64,000 nt of DNA from Thermoplasmata archaeon (GTDB taxonomy: Archaea > Thermoplasmatota > Thermoplasmata > Thermoplasmatales > Thermoplasmataceae): the NCBI GenBank assembly GCA_021794355.1, contig JAJYRA010000031.1, forward strand, positions 1 through 64,000, given 5' to 3'. Below the pieces are notes generated by a model. It saw only the letters and a list, made by a program, of their open reading frames with translations, was not told where the DNA came from and searched no databases. Positions 26,022-34,817 of the stretch are shown here, one piece after another; position 1 is the stretch's first letter; every line of letters starts with the position of its first letter. The position numbers were made by a program, and so were the translations under genes.

Positions 26022-26866
26022 TTCTTCACCTCGTATTTGTAGAATCCCTCACCGGATTTTCTTCCTAGCTTTCCAGAATTGACAAAATTCCTTAGGGTAA
26101 CAGGAGCCTTAAATCTTGGATCTCCATAATTAATATATAAAACCTCCATTATGTCCTGGCATACGTCAAGACCAATAAAATCTGCCAGCTCAAGCGGCCC
26201 CATTGGATGATTCATTCCAAGCCTGAATGTTTTATCTATATCTCTTGCATTTGCAACATTTTCTTCAAATACCAGAATGGCCTCCCTGATTAGGGGCATT
26301 AGTACCCTATTGGAAACAAATCCCGGGAAATCTTTCACAAAAACTGGATCCTTTCCCACATTAACCAGCAAATCTGAGGCTTTTTTAAGGTAAAACTCAG
26401 TTGTTAATTCAGAGGAAACAACTTCCACCAACTTCATGATGGGCACTGGGTTAAAGAAATGTATCCCCAAAAAACGTTCTGGGTTGCGAACGTATTTTGA
26501 TAAGAAATTTATGGAAATGGATGAGGTATTCGTTCCAATTATTACATCTTTATCCACAGTATCGGAAATTTTTGAAAGTGTATCAGTTTTAATTTCCAAT
26601 TTTTCAAAAACGGCTTCTATAACGAGGTCACTTCTTCTAACACTCTCCATACTATCTGAAAAGTTAATTCGTTTAAGAATATCTTCTGGAGATTCGGATA
26701 TGGCATGCTTGGAATATAACTTATTGAGTGATTCAAGAATGGATTTTTCTGCCATATTCAAGGCTGTTTGATCCACATCCACCTGATTTACATCGTAGCC
26801 ATTTTGAGCAAATATTTGTCCTATTCCTCTTCCCATTGTTCCAGAACCTATGACAGAAACTTTCAA
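26018..26866 (-). CDS. 3-hydroxyacyl-CoA dehydrogenase
   Basis: The NAD-binding GSGTMGRG motif opens the protein at residue 7, HFFNPVPIMKLVEVV carries the catalytic His region, and a C-terminal helical dimer domain ends the 282 residues. It oxidises 3-hydroxyacyl-CoA to 3-ketoacyl-CoA. The start is a TTG overlapping the thiolase TGA as TTGA, with a GAGGTGG site just before. A longer in-frame start inside thiolase would add an Arg-rich stretch foreign to the family. Confidence 0.92.
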   Translation of the reverse strand: MKVSVIGSGTMGRGIGQIFAQNGYDVNQVDVDQTALNMAEKSILESLNKLYSKHAISESPEDILKRINFSDSMESVRRSDLVIEAVFEKLEIKTDTLSKISDTVDKDVIIGTNTSSISINFLSKYVRNPERFLGIHFFNPVPIMKLVEVVSSELTTEFYLKKASDLLVNVGKDPVFVKDFPGFVSNRVLMPLIREAILVFEENVANARDIDKTFRLGMNHPMGPLELADFIGLDVCQDIMEVLYINYGDPRFKAPVTLRNFVNSGKLGRKSGEGFYKYEVKK

Positions 26867-28038
26867 TTTACCACCTCGATGGCCATTGAATGACCTCCAC
26901 CTCCTCCGTGGCATAGTGTTGCTATTCCTTTCTCCATTTTTCTCTGCCTAAGTGCATGTAACAAAGTTACAACTATTCTGGCCCCACTGCTTCCAAGCGG
27001 ATGACCTATGGCAATGGCCCCACCGTTCACATTAAATCTGTCGTTATCGATTCCTAGTTGATCCCTCAATAAAATGCAGCCTCCCGAAAATGCTTCATTA
27101 TGCTCCACTAAATCAAAATCGTTAATTTTCCAGTCACATCTATGCAACATCTCCTTGGTAGATTTAATTGGTGCTTCAATAAAATCCCTGGAATCCATGC
27201 TTGCGGACCAGAAACCAGTTATCTTTCCTATGGGTTTAAGATCATTATCCTCTACTGCCTTTTTAGAAGCCAATACCAGTGCAGACGCCCCATCAGAAAT
27301 TTGGCTGGAATTTCCTGCAGTGTGAATACCATCGGGATTAAAAGAAGGTCTCAAAGAGGATAGCATTTCCATTGAAGTTTCTCTTATACCCTCGTCGTGA
27401 GAGAGTTCTTCCAATTCTACTATCTCATCTTTAAAACAACCTTTCTTCTGTGCTTCTCCAGCCCTAAAATAACTTTGATATGCATAGTCATCCACCTCTT
27501 TCCTTGTTTGATTATATTTTGCCGAAGTTTTGTCCGCATAATAGCCCATTGAGTTTCCATAGAAAGCATCCATCAGTCCATCGTTATACATCGCATCTGT
27601 GAAACTTTCCCTGTTGGAAAACATATTTTTTACCCCAAATCTAAATTTGCTTGAAATCAAATATGGAGCCCTACTCATGCTTTCCGTACCTCCTGCAACC
27701 ACTATATCCTTTTCACCCAATGAAATTTCCCTGCACCCATTTTCTATGGCAAGCATAGCAGAAGCACAAACAACATTGACAGTATTCTTGGTTACCTCAG
27801 ATCTTATGCCTCCATAGGTACTACACTGACCAGCTGGGTTCTGTCCGTTACCCGATTGTATTACATTTCCAAAAATTACCTCGTCCACCATTTCCTCTCG
27901 GATTTTTGCAGATTTTAAAGCCTCCTTTATGGCATATCCCCCAAGCCTTGTTGCCTCAACGTAGGCCAAGCTCTTTCCAAACTTACCATGGGGGGTTCTT
28001 CTTGCAGAAATAATATAGATATCTTTCACTCCTATCAC
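26863..28038 (-). CDS. Acetyl-CoA acetyltransferase / 3-ketoacyl-CoA thiolase
   Basis: This 391-residue thiolase carries the acyl-binding C91 in VNVVCASAM, the histidine H346 in GHPLGSSGAR and the general base C376 in CHGGGGGH. All three catalytic residues are intact. It cleaves 3-ketoacyl-CoA with CoA or condenses two acetyl-CoA. It is first in the operon with hydroxyacyl-CoA dehydrogenase and crotonase. No acyl-CoA dehydrogenase is here, and a fatty acyl-CoA ligase lies at 39.3 kb. Confidence 0.93.
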   Translation of the reverse strand: MIGVKDIYIISARRTPHGKFGKSLAYVEATRLGGYAIKEALKSAKIREEMVDEVIFGNVIQSGNGQNPAGQCSTYGGIRSEVTKNTVNVVCASAMLAIENGCREISLGEKDIVVAGGTESMSRAPYLISSKFRFGVKNMFSNRESFTDAMYNDGLMDAFYGNSMGYYADKTSAKYNQTRKEVDDYAYQSYFRAGEAQKKGCFKDEIVELEELSHDEGIRETSMEMLSSLRPSFNPDGIHTAGNSSQISDGASALVLASKKAVEDNDLKPIGKITGFWSASMDSRDFIEAPIKSTKEMLHRCDWKINDFDLVEHNEAFSGGCILLRDQLGIDNDRFNVNGGAIAIGHPLGSSGARIVVTLLHALRQRKMEKGIATLCHGGGGGHSMAIEVVN

Positions 28039-28118
28039 CTCTTTATGTTATATTTGTTTATATGTTTTACAATTTTTATAAACGATTGCTTCATACATAC
28101 ATTTTATAATACAATTCA

Positions 28119-28934
28119 TCATTTTTCTGTTCTTGCCACCTCAAGATTTCGACTTATCCAGTCACTATAACTTCCAAGGTATAACCTTGGCCTGATACCG
28201 AGTTCTTCCATTGCCAGAAAGTTAACACATGATGTAACGCCAGAACCGCAATAAATAATGTCACCATCACCAATGTCCTTAAAATACTCTTTTAAGGATT
28301 CAACATCTTTCAGTTTTCCATCTTCCATAAGTTCTGTATATGGAATATTTATGGCACCGGGAATTCTCCCTGGAAAGCGATCTATGGGTTCACTCTCACC
28401 GTTATACCTGTACACTTCCCTTGCGTCTATAATCTTATATTTACCCTTTGAATCGATCACATCCTCATGTGTAGCTAAAATACTCCTATTTATGTGAACA
28501 TTCACTTGACCATGCTTTGATTCACGGTTATCTCCCACCTCAACTGGAAACCCTAATTTTATCCAGCCTTCGAACCCTCCATTCAGTACTAAAACATCCT
28601 CATTCCCTATTAACCTTAAAAGAAACCACATTCTGGCAGCCCCAGATAGGTTATCATCATAGCATACCGCCCCCTTGGTTTTATCCATTCCTGCCTCTTC
28701 CAGCCTAAATTTGAACTTCTTAAGGTCAGGAAGTGGGTGTCTCCCGCCTGTTTTTCCAGGTTTCGAGGCCATATGCTCGTTTAAATCCATAAAACAGGAA
28801 CCCGGAATGTGTCCTTCTTCATATTTCATCTTACCATAATTTGGGTCAGTTAACCTATATCTGCAGTCAAAAATAACCTTATCCTGAAAGTTATTCCTTA
28901 ACTCAGATGCCGATATTAGTACCTTTTGAAACAT
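28119..28934 (-). CDS. Thiosulfate/3-mercaptopyruvate sulfurtransferase (two rhodanese domains)
   Basis: Two rhodanese domains are seen in 271 residues: an inactive N-terminal one (about 5-130) and an active C-terminal one with C229 in IYCGSGVTS. The CGSGVT loop favours 3-mercaptopyruvate as donor over thiosulfate, which usually has CRKGVT. It transfers sulfane sulfur to thiophilic acceptors. The gene is alone, downstream of the thiolase promoter and divergent from the DtxR-type regulator. Confidence 0.9.
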   Translation of the reverse strand: MFQKVLISASELRNNFQDKVIFDCRYRLTDPNYGKMKYEEGHIPGSCFMDLNEHMASKPGKTGGRHPLPDLKKFKFRLEEAGMDKTKGAVCYDDNLSGAARMWFLLRLIGNEDVLVLNGGFEGWIKLGFPVEVGDNRESKHGQVNVHINRSILATHEDVIDSKGKYKIIDAREVYRYNGESEPIDRFPGRIPGAINIPYTELMEDGKLKDVESLKEYFKDIGDGDIIYCGSGVTSCVNFLAMEELGIRPRLYLGSYSDWISRNLEVARTEK

Positions 28935-29012
28935 AGTTTGCTATTCCGTTTATTTATTTATCATTTGTCACACAGATCCTCTATGGCTAAAGATATTATA
29001 GATGTAATTTAT

Positions 29013-29027
29013 TTAGTATTGTGCTAA
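29013..29027. promoter_or_regulatory. DtxR-box-like site at its own gene start
   Basis: TTAG at 29013-29016 and CTAA at 29024-29027 form an inverted pair with a 7-base centre, between the TATA-like TAATTTATTTA and the ATG of the DtxR-type gene. DtxR/IdeR boxes also have TTAGG and CCTAA ends. The likeness is partial and suggests autoregulation. Confidence 0.35.
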
Positions 29028-29029
29028 TT

Positions 29030-29446
29030 ATGAATGATCTGAAGGAGTTGACCAAGAAGGAGAGGGACTGTTTGATTTCTATTGGTCAGCATGATTCAGA
29101 AAAATTTCCCCTCAGGTTAATCGATTTATCAGAAAGCCTTAATATTAGATCTCCAACTGCACTAAATCTTGTCAAAAGACTTGAAAATAAGAAATTATTA
29201 ACACATATGAAGGGAATGATTCTATTGACTGGAAAAGGAAAGTCCTTTTACCATGAAATTGAGGAAAATCACCGTATACTGGAAACACTTATGGTAGAAT
29301 ATGGAATGGATCTTGGAAAGGCCTGTTTGTTATCTGAGAACATAGATTACCTAGTAGATCACAGGTCCATAGACAACATGTTTGTTAAGTTGGGTAAGCC
29401 TATTAAATGTCCACATGGAAGAATAATTGAACAATTTCATGACTGA
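29030..29446 (+). CDS. DtxR/MntR-family metal-dependent regulator
   Basis: The winged helix (about 1-65, with the recognition pattern IRSPTALNLVKRLENKKLL) and the metal-binding dimer domain (with GMDLGKACLLSENIDYLVDH carrying Cys, Glu and His) match DtxR/MntR. A Cys-Pro-His near the C-terminus adds possible ligands. It would repress iron or manganese uptake when metal is plentiful. No SH3-like third domain is present, as in MntR. The ATG at 29030 is used; a GTG nine bases upstream is in frame. No metal transporter lies next to it. Confidence 0.8.
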   Translation: MNDLKELTKKERDCLISIGQHDSEKFPLRLIDLSESLNIRSPTALNLVKRLENKKLLTHMKGMILLTGKGKSFYHEIEENHRILETLMVEYGMDLGKACLLSENIDYLVDHRSIDNMFVKLGKPIKCPHGRIIEQFHD

Positions 29447-29466
29447 ATTTATAATTTAGGTGATAG

Positions 29467-29473
29467 TTTTTTT
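29467..29473 (+). terminator. T-run terminator after the DtxR-type gene
   Basis: A run of seven T residues, 20 bases after the stop codon, without a preceding hairpin. Archaeal polymerase ends at such U-tracts. Confidence 0.5.
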
Positions 29474-29680
29474 CGCCCATTTTAGGTTTGATTGCTACCA
29501 AAAATGAAAAATTCGTTATTAGGATACAGTATTTACGACTTCGGATAATTAGGATATTTCAAAGAAAAGTTCGCCTAAACAAAATGGATCAAGTACTGAC
29601 AAAAGGAGCCATTTAATTCTCTTCCCTTTGAACAAACAAGCTTCAAAAGAAACAAAAATAAAACTTTATGTGGTTTTTTA

Positions 29681-31576
29681 ATGGAAAAAATTAATATAAG
29701 AATGCATTCACCATTAATGCCCTCGCGGAAGTCAATTTCACTTGGCGAATTAAACTCTGAGGAATATTTGAAAATAGGTCACCACGGACTTATTGCAAGT
29801 AATCGAACTGCAGCTCTCATTGGGATGAATGGTACAATAGACTGGGCATGTTTACCAAATTTCAATTCAGACCCCATCTTTGATTCTATTCTTGATTCTA
29901 AGAAAGGGGGTAGGTTTGTATTACAGCCCTCTCTTACGAATGATGTAGAGGCTTCTCAATTCTATATTGATAACACCAATATATTGGTTACCGAGTTTAA
30001 AAAATATAATCAGGTCATTTTAAGAATTACGGATTTCATACCAACCTCAAAATTCACAACCATCAATTTCCCGGAAATTCATAGATATGTTGAAACGCCC
30101 GTTGAAGGTATTAAGATTCATTCAGAGGTAAAACTCTCCTTTCACTTTGGACAAAAGTCCCACAATATATCAAAATACAAATTTGGTTACCTTTTCAATA
30201 GTGAAAATGAATACGTGGGGCTCTCTTCTGACTTTCCCTTCAGAAATGAAAAGGGATATCTCATTTCTGATTTCTTCACAAAGAAAAAGGGTAGTGGTTG
30301 GATGATTACATTCTATGGAATGCAACACATTCAAAAAACAACAGACTATAAGTCATTTGAACTCATGGAACACACTGCCAATTCTCAAAAAGAATGGATC
30401 TCTTCTGGTAATTTTCCCATCACCCATAATCATGAAGTCATAAGATCAGCTCTAGTGTTAAAAGGATTAATATATGAGCCAACAGGATTAATGGTGGCAG
30501 CACCGACCACCAGTCTCCCCGAATCCATAGGAGGCGACAGAAATTACGATTATCGTTTTTCTTGGGTAAGGGATGTGGCGTATGTAATTGAATCTCTTAC
30601 AATGCTTGGTTACAAAAATGAAGCGGTAAAATTTCTTTATGACGTGATGGAAAGAGTTAAGATGGAGGGTCATCTTAAGACCATTTATTCCATCAATGAA
30701 TACGATAATTTGGAAGAAAAAATAGTAGATTATGAAGGTTATAAAAAGTCTGCCCCAGTTAGGGTTGGAAATTTGGCTGCAAGTCAATTGCAGATAGATG
30801 AGTATGGTAGTCTGATTAACGCGGTATATCATGTTGCCTATAGTGGCGGGTTGATAAACACCTATCTATGGGACTTTGTCAGGACAATGCTTGCAAAACT
30901 TACAGAAATTTGGAGGTTTGGGGACTCAAGTATCTGGGAGTTCAGGACGGAGCCGTTACACTATACCTATTCAAAGGCGATCGCTTGGTCTGCTTTTCAA
31001 AGAGGAGTTGATATGTCGAAAAAGTTGGGTTTAACTGCACCAGTGGCAGAATGGAAGGCTCAAGCAGACACAATAAAGAAGGAATTGATGCAAAATGCTT
31101 TTGACAAGGAGGAAAATTCATTCATGCAGTATTACGGTTCTAAATCTACTGATGCATCCCTGTTAAGATTGCCTCTTCTTGGATTCTTACCCCCAAGTCA
31201 CCCGGCAATTACAGGTACCGTTAAGAAAATTGAACAGGATCTCATGGTAAATGGATATTTATTCAAGAGATACTCTGAAGAGGATAACTTCTCCTCAAAG
31301 GATAATGCATTCACTTTACTTTCATTCTGGTACGTGGAAGATCTTATTATTATGGGAAAGGTCAATAAGGCAAAGGAAGTTCTTGAAAGAATTATATCAC
31401 ATTCTAATTATTTAGGTCTAATATCTGAAGAAATTGATCTTAAAACGGGGGAACTTCTGGGAAACTTCCCTCAAGCATTAAGTCATTTAGGGCTTATTCG
31501 TGCAACGGTAAGGTTGAACAGGGTTTCCAAAAATCGTGGAAGGATAGGGCACGAGTTAAAATTTACTTTATTTTAG
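29681..31576 (+). CDS. Glycoside hydrolase family 15 (glucoamylase or trehalase)
   Basis: The 631 residues have an N-terminal beta-sandwich (about 30-240) and an alpha/alpha barrel with the GH15 signature NYDYRFSWVRDVAYVIESL. The probable catalytic acid is the Glu in SSIWEFRTEP and the base is in ISEEIDLKTGE. Both glucoamylases and the trehalases of Thermoplasma belong to this family, so the substrate could be starch/maltodextrin or trehalose. There is no signal peptide, so it is cytosolic. A TATA-like AAAACTTTATG lies before the ATG. It neighbours a sugar ABC system, which suggests intracellular use of imported glycans. Confidence 0.9.
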   Translation: MEKINIRMHSPLMPSRKSISLGELNSEEYLKIGHHGLIASNRTAALIGMNGTIDWACLPNFNSDPIFDSILDSKKGGRFVLQPSLTNDVEASQFYIDNTNILVTEFKKYNQVILRITDFIPTSKFTTINFPEIHRYVETPVEGIKIHSEVKLSFHFGQKSHNISKYKFGYLFNSENEYVGLSSDFPFRNEKGYLISDFFTKKKGSGWMITFYGMQHIQKTTDYKSFELMEHTANSQKEWISSGNFPITHNHEVIRSALVLKGLIYEPTGLMVAAPTTSLPESIGGDRNYDYRFSWVRDVAYVIESLTMLGYKNEAVKFLYDVMERVKMEGHLKTIYSINEYDNLEEKIVDYEGYKKSAPVRVGNLAASQLQIDEYGSLINAVYHVAYSGGLINTYLWDFVRTMLAKLTEIWRFGDSSIWEFRTEPLHYTYSKAIAWSAFQRGVDMSKKLGLTAPVAEWKAQADTIKKELMQNAFDKEENSFMQYYGSKSTDASLLRLPLLGFLPPSHPAITGTVKKIEQDLMVNGYLFKRYSEEDNFSSKDNAFTLLSFWYVEDLIIMGKVNKAKEVLERIISHSNYLGLISEEIDLKTGELLGNFPQALSHLGLIRATVRLNRVSKNRGRIGHELKFTLF

Positions 31577-31908
31577 GTGTGGTCTTCAGCGTAATCCTTT
31601 AAGCTTTAGAGGGTCGAGGACCTTCATTACAAGGACTTTATTTCCTTTATCTTACTCCTCTCCATAAATAATTATCATAGGCGTAACCTTGACCATTGGA
31701 GGTCCTATCAGTACAAAATATGTCTTCATTATGTATTTCATTCCAATTCAGCGGTTCTTGGCTATCTTTTTAAACTCCGTAAAGTAAAATGAAGGTTTTA
31801 AAAAAACATGTATCTCTGCTTCATTTTACTCGCACTAATAGTATTTAAAAATAACTAATAGCTGTAACATATTAATATAGGATAATTATCATGTCAGAAA
31901 TGATTTGA
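31577..31908. other. Intergenic region with the binding-protein promoter
   Basis: No gene is supported. Two TATA-like stretches occur: TATTTAAAAATA at 31842-31853 and ACATATTAATATAGG around 31868-31880. An ATG at 31891 is in frame with the binding-protein start but meets TGA five codons later, directly before the ATG at 31909. Confidence 0.5.
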
Positions 31909-33324
31909 ATGGAGAATCCAATAGAACCAAAACCAAAGAAAATGAGTAAACTGATTCCCATAATAGCGATCGTGGTTGTTATTGTGGTGGTGGGGTCCTT
32001 TGTTGGGCTGGATTATAAAAACCTATTCCCCCCCTCTACTACCCCTACTACCTCTAACCAGGTCCTATATGTATATCCGGGAGTCAGCGGGCCGGCTAAT
32101 TCGGAGCATCTTCTAGGAGGATGTGTAGTTGCTGAGATGAAGGGTGGGTCAACACCTGCGGCTTCGGCGCAGTTAATGGCATATCTTTTGAATCCTGCTG
32201 TACAAAAAGCGTGTGAAGCAAAGACTGGGTTTATACCGGTTGATAAGTCTTCTTATACTATCAATCCAAGCAAAACTGTACCTACCATATATAGTTCATC
32301 TAACAGCACAGCTCAAGTTTCTTACTATACCAGTATAAGCACTGCCGATGAATCATACGTTACAGGAGTGATTAATAACTTCCAAAAGGATTATCCAAAC
32401 ATTCACGTCTCTGTCAGTTTTGTAACTGCCCCATCAATAGTTGAAGAAGTATCATCCCTAGTAACTGGGAACTCACATGCAAACGTGGTTATGACTATAG
32501 ACAACTTAGATATCGGAGTATTGTTCTATGATGGCTATCTTGCACCATTAAATGGGGCTAAGATTACAGCTGGTGAAGGAACAATAAGCTCGGTGACAAA
32601 TTTGACCAATTATGAAGTTTCCGTCTTCCATGGAGAGTATTTCCTAACACAGTTAGTAAACATACCACTAGTATGGATGGATTACACAGCCATGCAGGGT
32701 GCAGGAATAACAAAAGTTCCAACAACTTACAGTCAGCTGTACACAGACGCTAAAATACTGGATAAGAAATATGGGGTAGGAGAAATTAACATACAGGGAC
32801 ATGGTGGATCAAGCACACCTACTGAGTTATATCAGTGGATGGTACAGTTTGGTGGAAATCCAATGATGTTCAATGACAGTGGTGATATACAGGCAATGGA
32901 ATACATGTACAACCTTAGCCAATACTTTTCACCAGACTATAAGACATCGTACTGGGCAACATATACAGGCTTAGCTTCAAACTCTTACACAATGATGTAT
33001 TATCAATGGCCAGGTTCAGTAAATCTAACTAAACTTGGAATGAAAAGTTACAATAGTACAGACACTGTTGCAAATGTTTCACTGAAGGCAATCCAAGGAG
33101 GAGTCTTCTTAAGAAGCCCGGTTTCCTGGATAGGTCAGTGGCAAACGCTTATGGACAAGGCATGGGTGAAAATAGTTGAGGATCATGTTTCCTCCTGGAC
33201 TAGTATTCCTTCTATATTGCAGTCTGAAAATAGTGCAATGAACTCTTTCCTGCAAACAAACTACAATCAGCAGGTAGCTAATGAATATGAAAACGGAACG
33301 TACGCACCCATAGAGGGAGCGTAA
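31909..33324 (+). CDS. Membrane-anchored sugar-binding protein of an ABC transporter, rearranged order
   Basis: An N-terminal membrane helix (about 14-33) anchors a MalE-like solute-binding domain outside the cell. The main lobe pattern starts at about residue 137 (AQVSYYTSI...VINNFQKDYPNIHV), and the C-terminus reads GGVFLRSPVSWIGQWQ. The segment at 66-111 (GGCVVAEMKG...AYLLNPAVQKA...TGFIPV) resembles the late hinge-helix segment that in this family normally lies just before the C-terminal RP-type motif. That segment appears moved to the front. The ABC subunits lie on the opposite strand at 33.8-36.5 kb, and the GH15 enzyme is upstream. A T8 terminator follows. Confidence 0.8.
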   Translation: MENPIEPKPKKMSKLIPIIAIVVVIVVVGSFVGLDYKNLFPPSTTPTTSNQVLYVYPGVSGPANSEHLLGGCVVAEMKGGSTPAASAQLMAYLLNPAVQKACEAKTGFIPVDKSSYTINPSKTVPTIYSSSNSTAQVSYYTSISTADESYVTGVINNFQKDYPNIHVSVSFVTAPSIVEEVSSLVTGNSHANVVMTIDNLDIGVLFYDGYLAPLNGAKITAGEGTISSVTNLTNYEVSVFHGEYFLTQLVNIPLVWMDYTAMQGAGITKVPTTYSQLYTDAKILDKKYGVGEINIQGHGGSSTPTELYQWMVQFGGNPMMFNDSGDIQAMEYMYNLSQYFSPDYKTSYWATYTGLASNSYTMMYYQWPGSVNLTKLGMKSYNSTDTVANVSLKAIQGGVFLRSPVSWIGQWQTLMDKAWVKIVEDHVSSWTSIPSILQSENSAMNSFLQTNYNQQVANEYENGTYAPIEGA

Positions 33325-33327
33325 ACC

Positions 33328-33335
33328 TTTTTTTT
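33328..33335 (+). terminator. T-run terminator after the sugar-binding protein
   Basis: Eight T residues three bases after the stop, with no hairpin, as in archaeal termination. Confidence 0.6.
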
Positions 33336-33803
33336 AATAAATTATAAAACAAATTACCACTTATTTCACTTTATCAATTGTGATTGTAATCTATAGCGAG
33401 GGAACTTCCCAAATTCTTTTTTTTTATTTCCAGTAACATTAATAAACAGTTCAACTAGTGTAATGGTCTGCCCCCGTAATTTCTGACTGCACAAATATTC
33501 CTGGAAGGAAGTCAATAGAGATAGGTACATCACATAAATATCTATATTACAGGACACAATTCGTCGTAAAATGGAGACACAAAAAGGGGATAACTGTATG
33601 GATAACATTGTTAATGTAATGTCTAAAGAGTTAAACGCAAATCTTGTATCTGTATAGTCATTATTTCGTTAAAGAAAAATTGGATGACATATTCACTTTA
33701 ATATCTGCCTAGGTTACCAAACTTTGAGCTTTTATATTTTGCTAAATCACTTATAAAGGCTGTAAAAATAAGGATAAAATTAGGTTAGAGTCAAAGACGT
33801 TAC
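33336..33803. other. Convergent intergenic spacer, possible decayed coding
   Basis: Between two convergent units. A 28-codon plus-strand frame at 33571-33657 (including MDNIVNVMSKELNANLVSV) has coding-like composition but ends quickly; it could be a relic. An 80-codon minus-strand frame at 33366-33608 has no motif. Neither is called a gene. Confidence 0.35.
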
Positions 33804-34817
33804 CTATTTTACAACCTTTTCTAAAACCCCTTCAGAATTATATATATTATACCTATTGAGATCAAATCCTACGGTATCATTTATCTCATATGGTTTAGAC
33901 GTTTTAAGAACAACTCTCTTCTCTCCGTCATCTTGCTCAGGGTTTTGGGATTCAATAAAGCAACTGATATGATAACTACCTTCTTCGTGTGTACACAATT
34001 CGACCCTTCCACTAACGGATTTGCCTTCTTTTATCCAGTAGTCTCTAAACCCTATTATTTTGTCAGGTAAATTGAGATATTCACCATCGATAAAATTCAT
34101 TGGGTATTCACCCACAAAATCTCCAAGCCACTTCGATCTTGGCTCATTTAAGATTTGATCATATTCACCTATCTGTTCGATCCTTCCATCTCTCAAAACA
34201 GCCACTCTATCTGACAATGTAGCCGCCTCTATTTGATCATGGGTAACATATACAAACGTGTGCCCCAATTCCTTTTGAATCTTTTTAAGTTCTGCCCTAG
34301 CTGTATATCTAACTCTAGCATCAAGGTTACTTAATGGTTCATCCAAAAGGAAAATCTTAGGATCTCTAACCAGAGCTCTAGCCAGGGCAACTCTCTGTTT
34401 TTGACCACCACTAAGCTGATTTATACCCCTTTGCAGTACTTCACTTATTTTCAAAGTTTCAGCAATTGCTTCAATTTTTCCTTTTATTTTACTTTTTTCA
34501 AATTTAGCCATTTTCAATGGGAATTGGATATTTTGATACACTGTCATATTGGGATATAACGCATAATTTTGAAATACCATAGCTATGTTTCTTTTGTTTG
34601 GAGGTCTCTTACTGATATCCTGGCCATCGAGAAATATTTTACCAGCAGTAAGATCTTCAATTCCAACGGTGGTTCTTAATAGTGTGCTTTTTCCCATGCC
34701 TGACGGACCAAGAATGACCAAAAATTCCCCATCGTATACTTCTAAATCTAACTTATTCAGAACCCTTTTGTTACCATACAATTTATAAACGTTCTCATAA
34801 CGCATTTTTACATTCAT
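33804..34817 (-). CDS. Sugar ABC transporter ATP-binding protein (MalK/UgpC type)
   Basis: Walker A GPSGMGKST is at 37-45, the signature LSGGQ at about 137, Walker B IFLLDEP next to it and the switch histidine in VTHDQ. A C-terminal OB-type regulatory domain (about 240-337) marks the MalK/UgpC group that energises carbohydrate uptake. It overlaps the upstream permease gene by four bases. It probably forms a complex with the two permeases and the binding protein on the other strand. Confidence 0.93.
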   Translation of the reverse strand: MNVKMRYENVYKLYGNKRVLNKLDLEVYDGEFLVILGPSGMGKSTLLRTTVGIEDLTAGKIFLDGQDISKRPPNKRNIAMVFQNYALYPNMTVYQNIQFPLKMAKFEKSKIKGKIEAIAETLKISEVLQRGINQLSGGQKQRVALARALVRDPKIFLLDEPLSNLDARVRYTARAELKKIQKELGHTFVYVTHDQIEAATLSDRVAVLRDGRIEQIGEYDQILNEPRSKWLGDFVGEYPMNFIDGEYLNLPDKIIGFRDYWIKEGKSVSGRVELCTHEEGSYHISCFIESQNPEQDDGEKRVVLKTSKPYEINDTVGFDLNRYNIYNSEGVLEKVVK

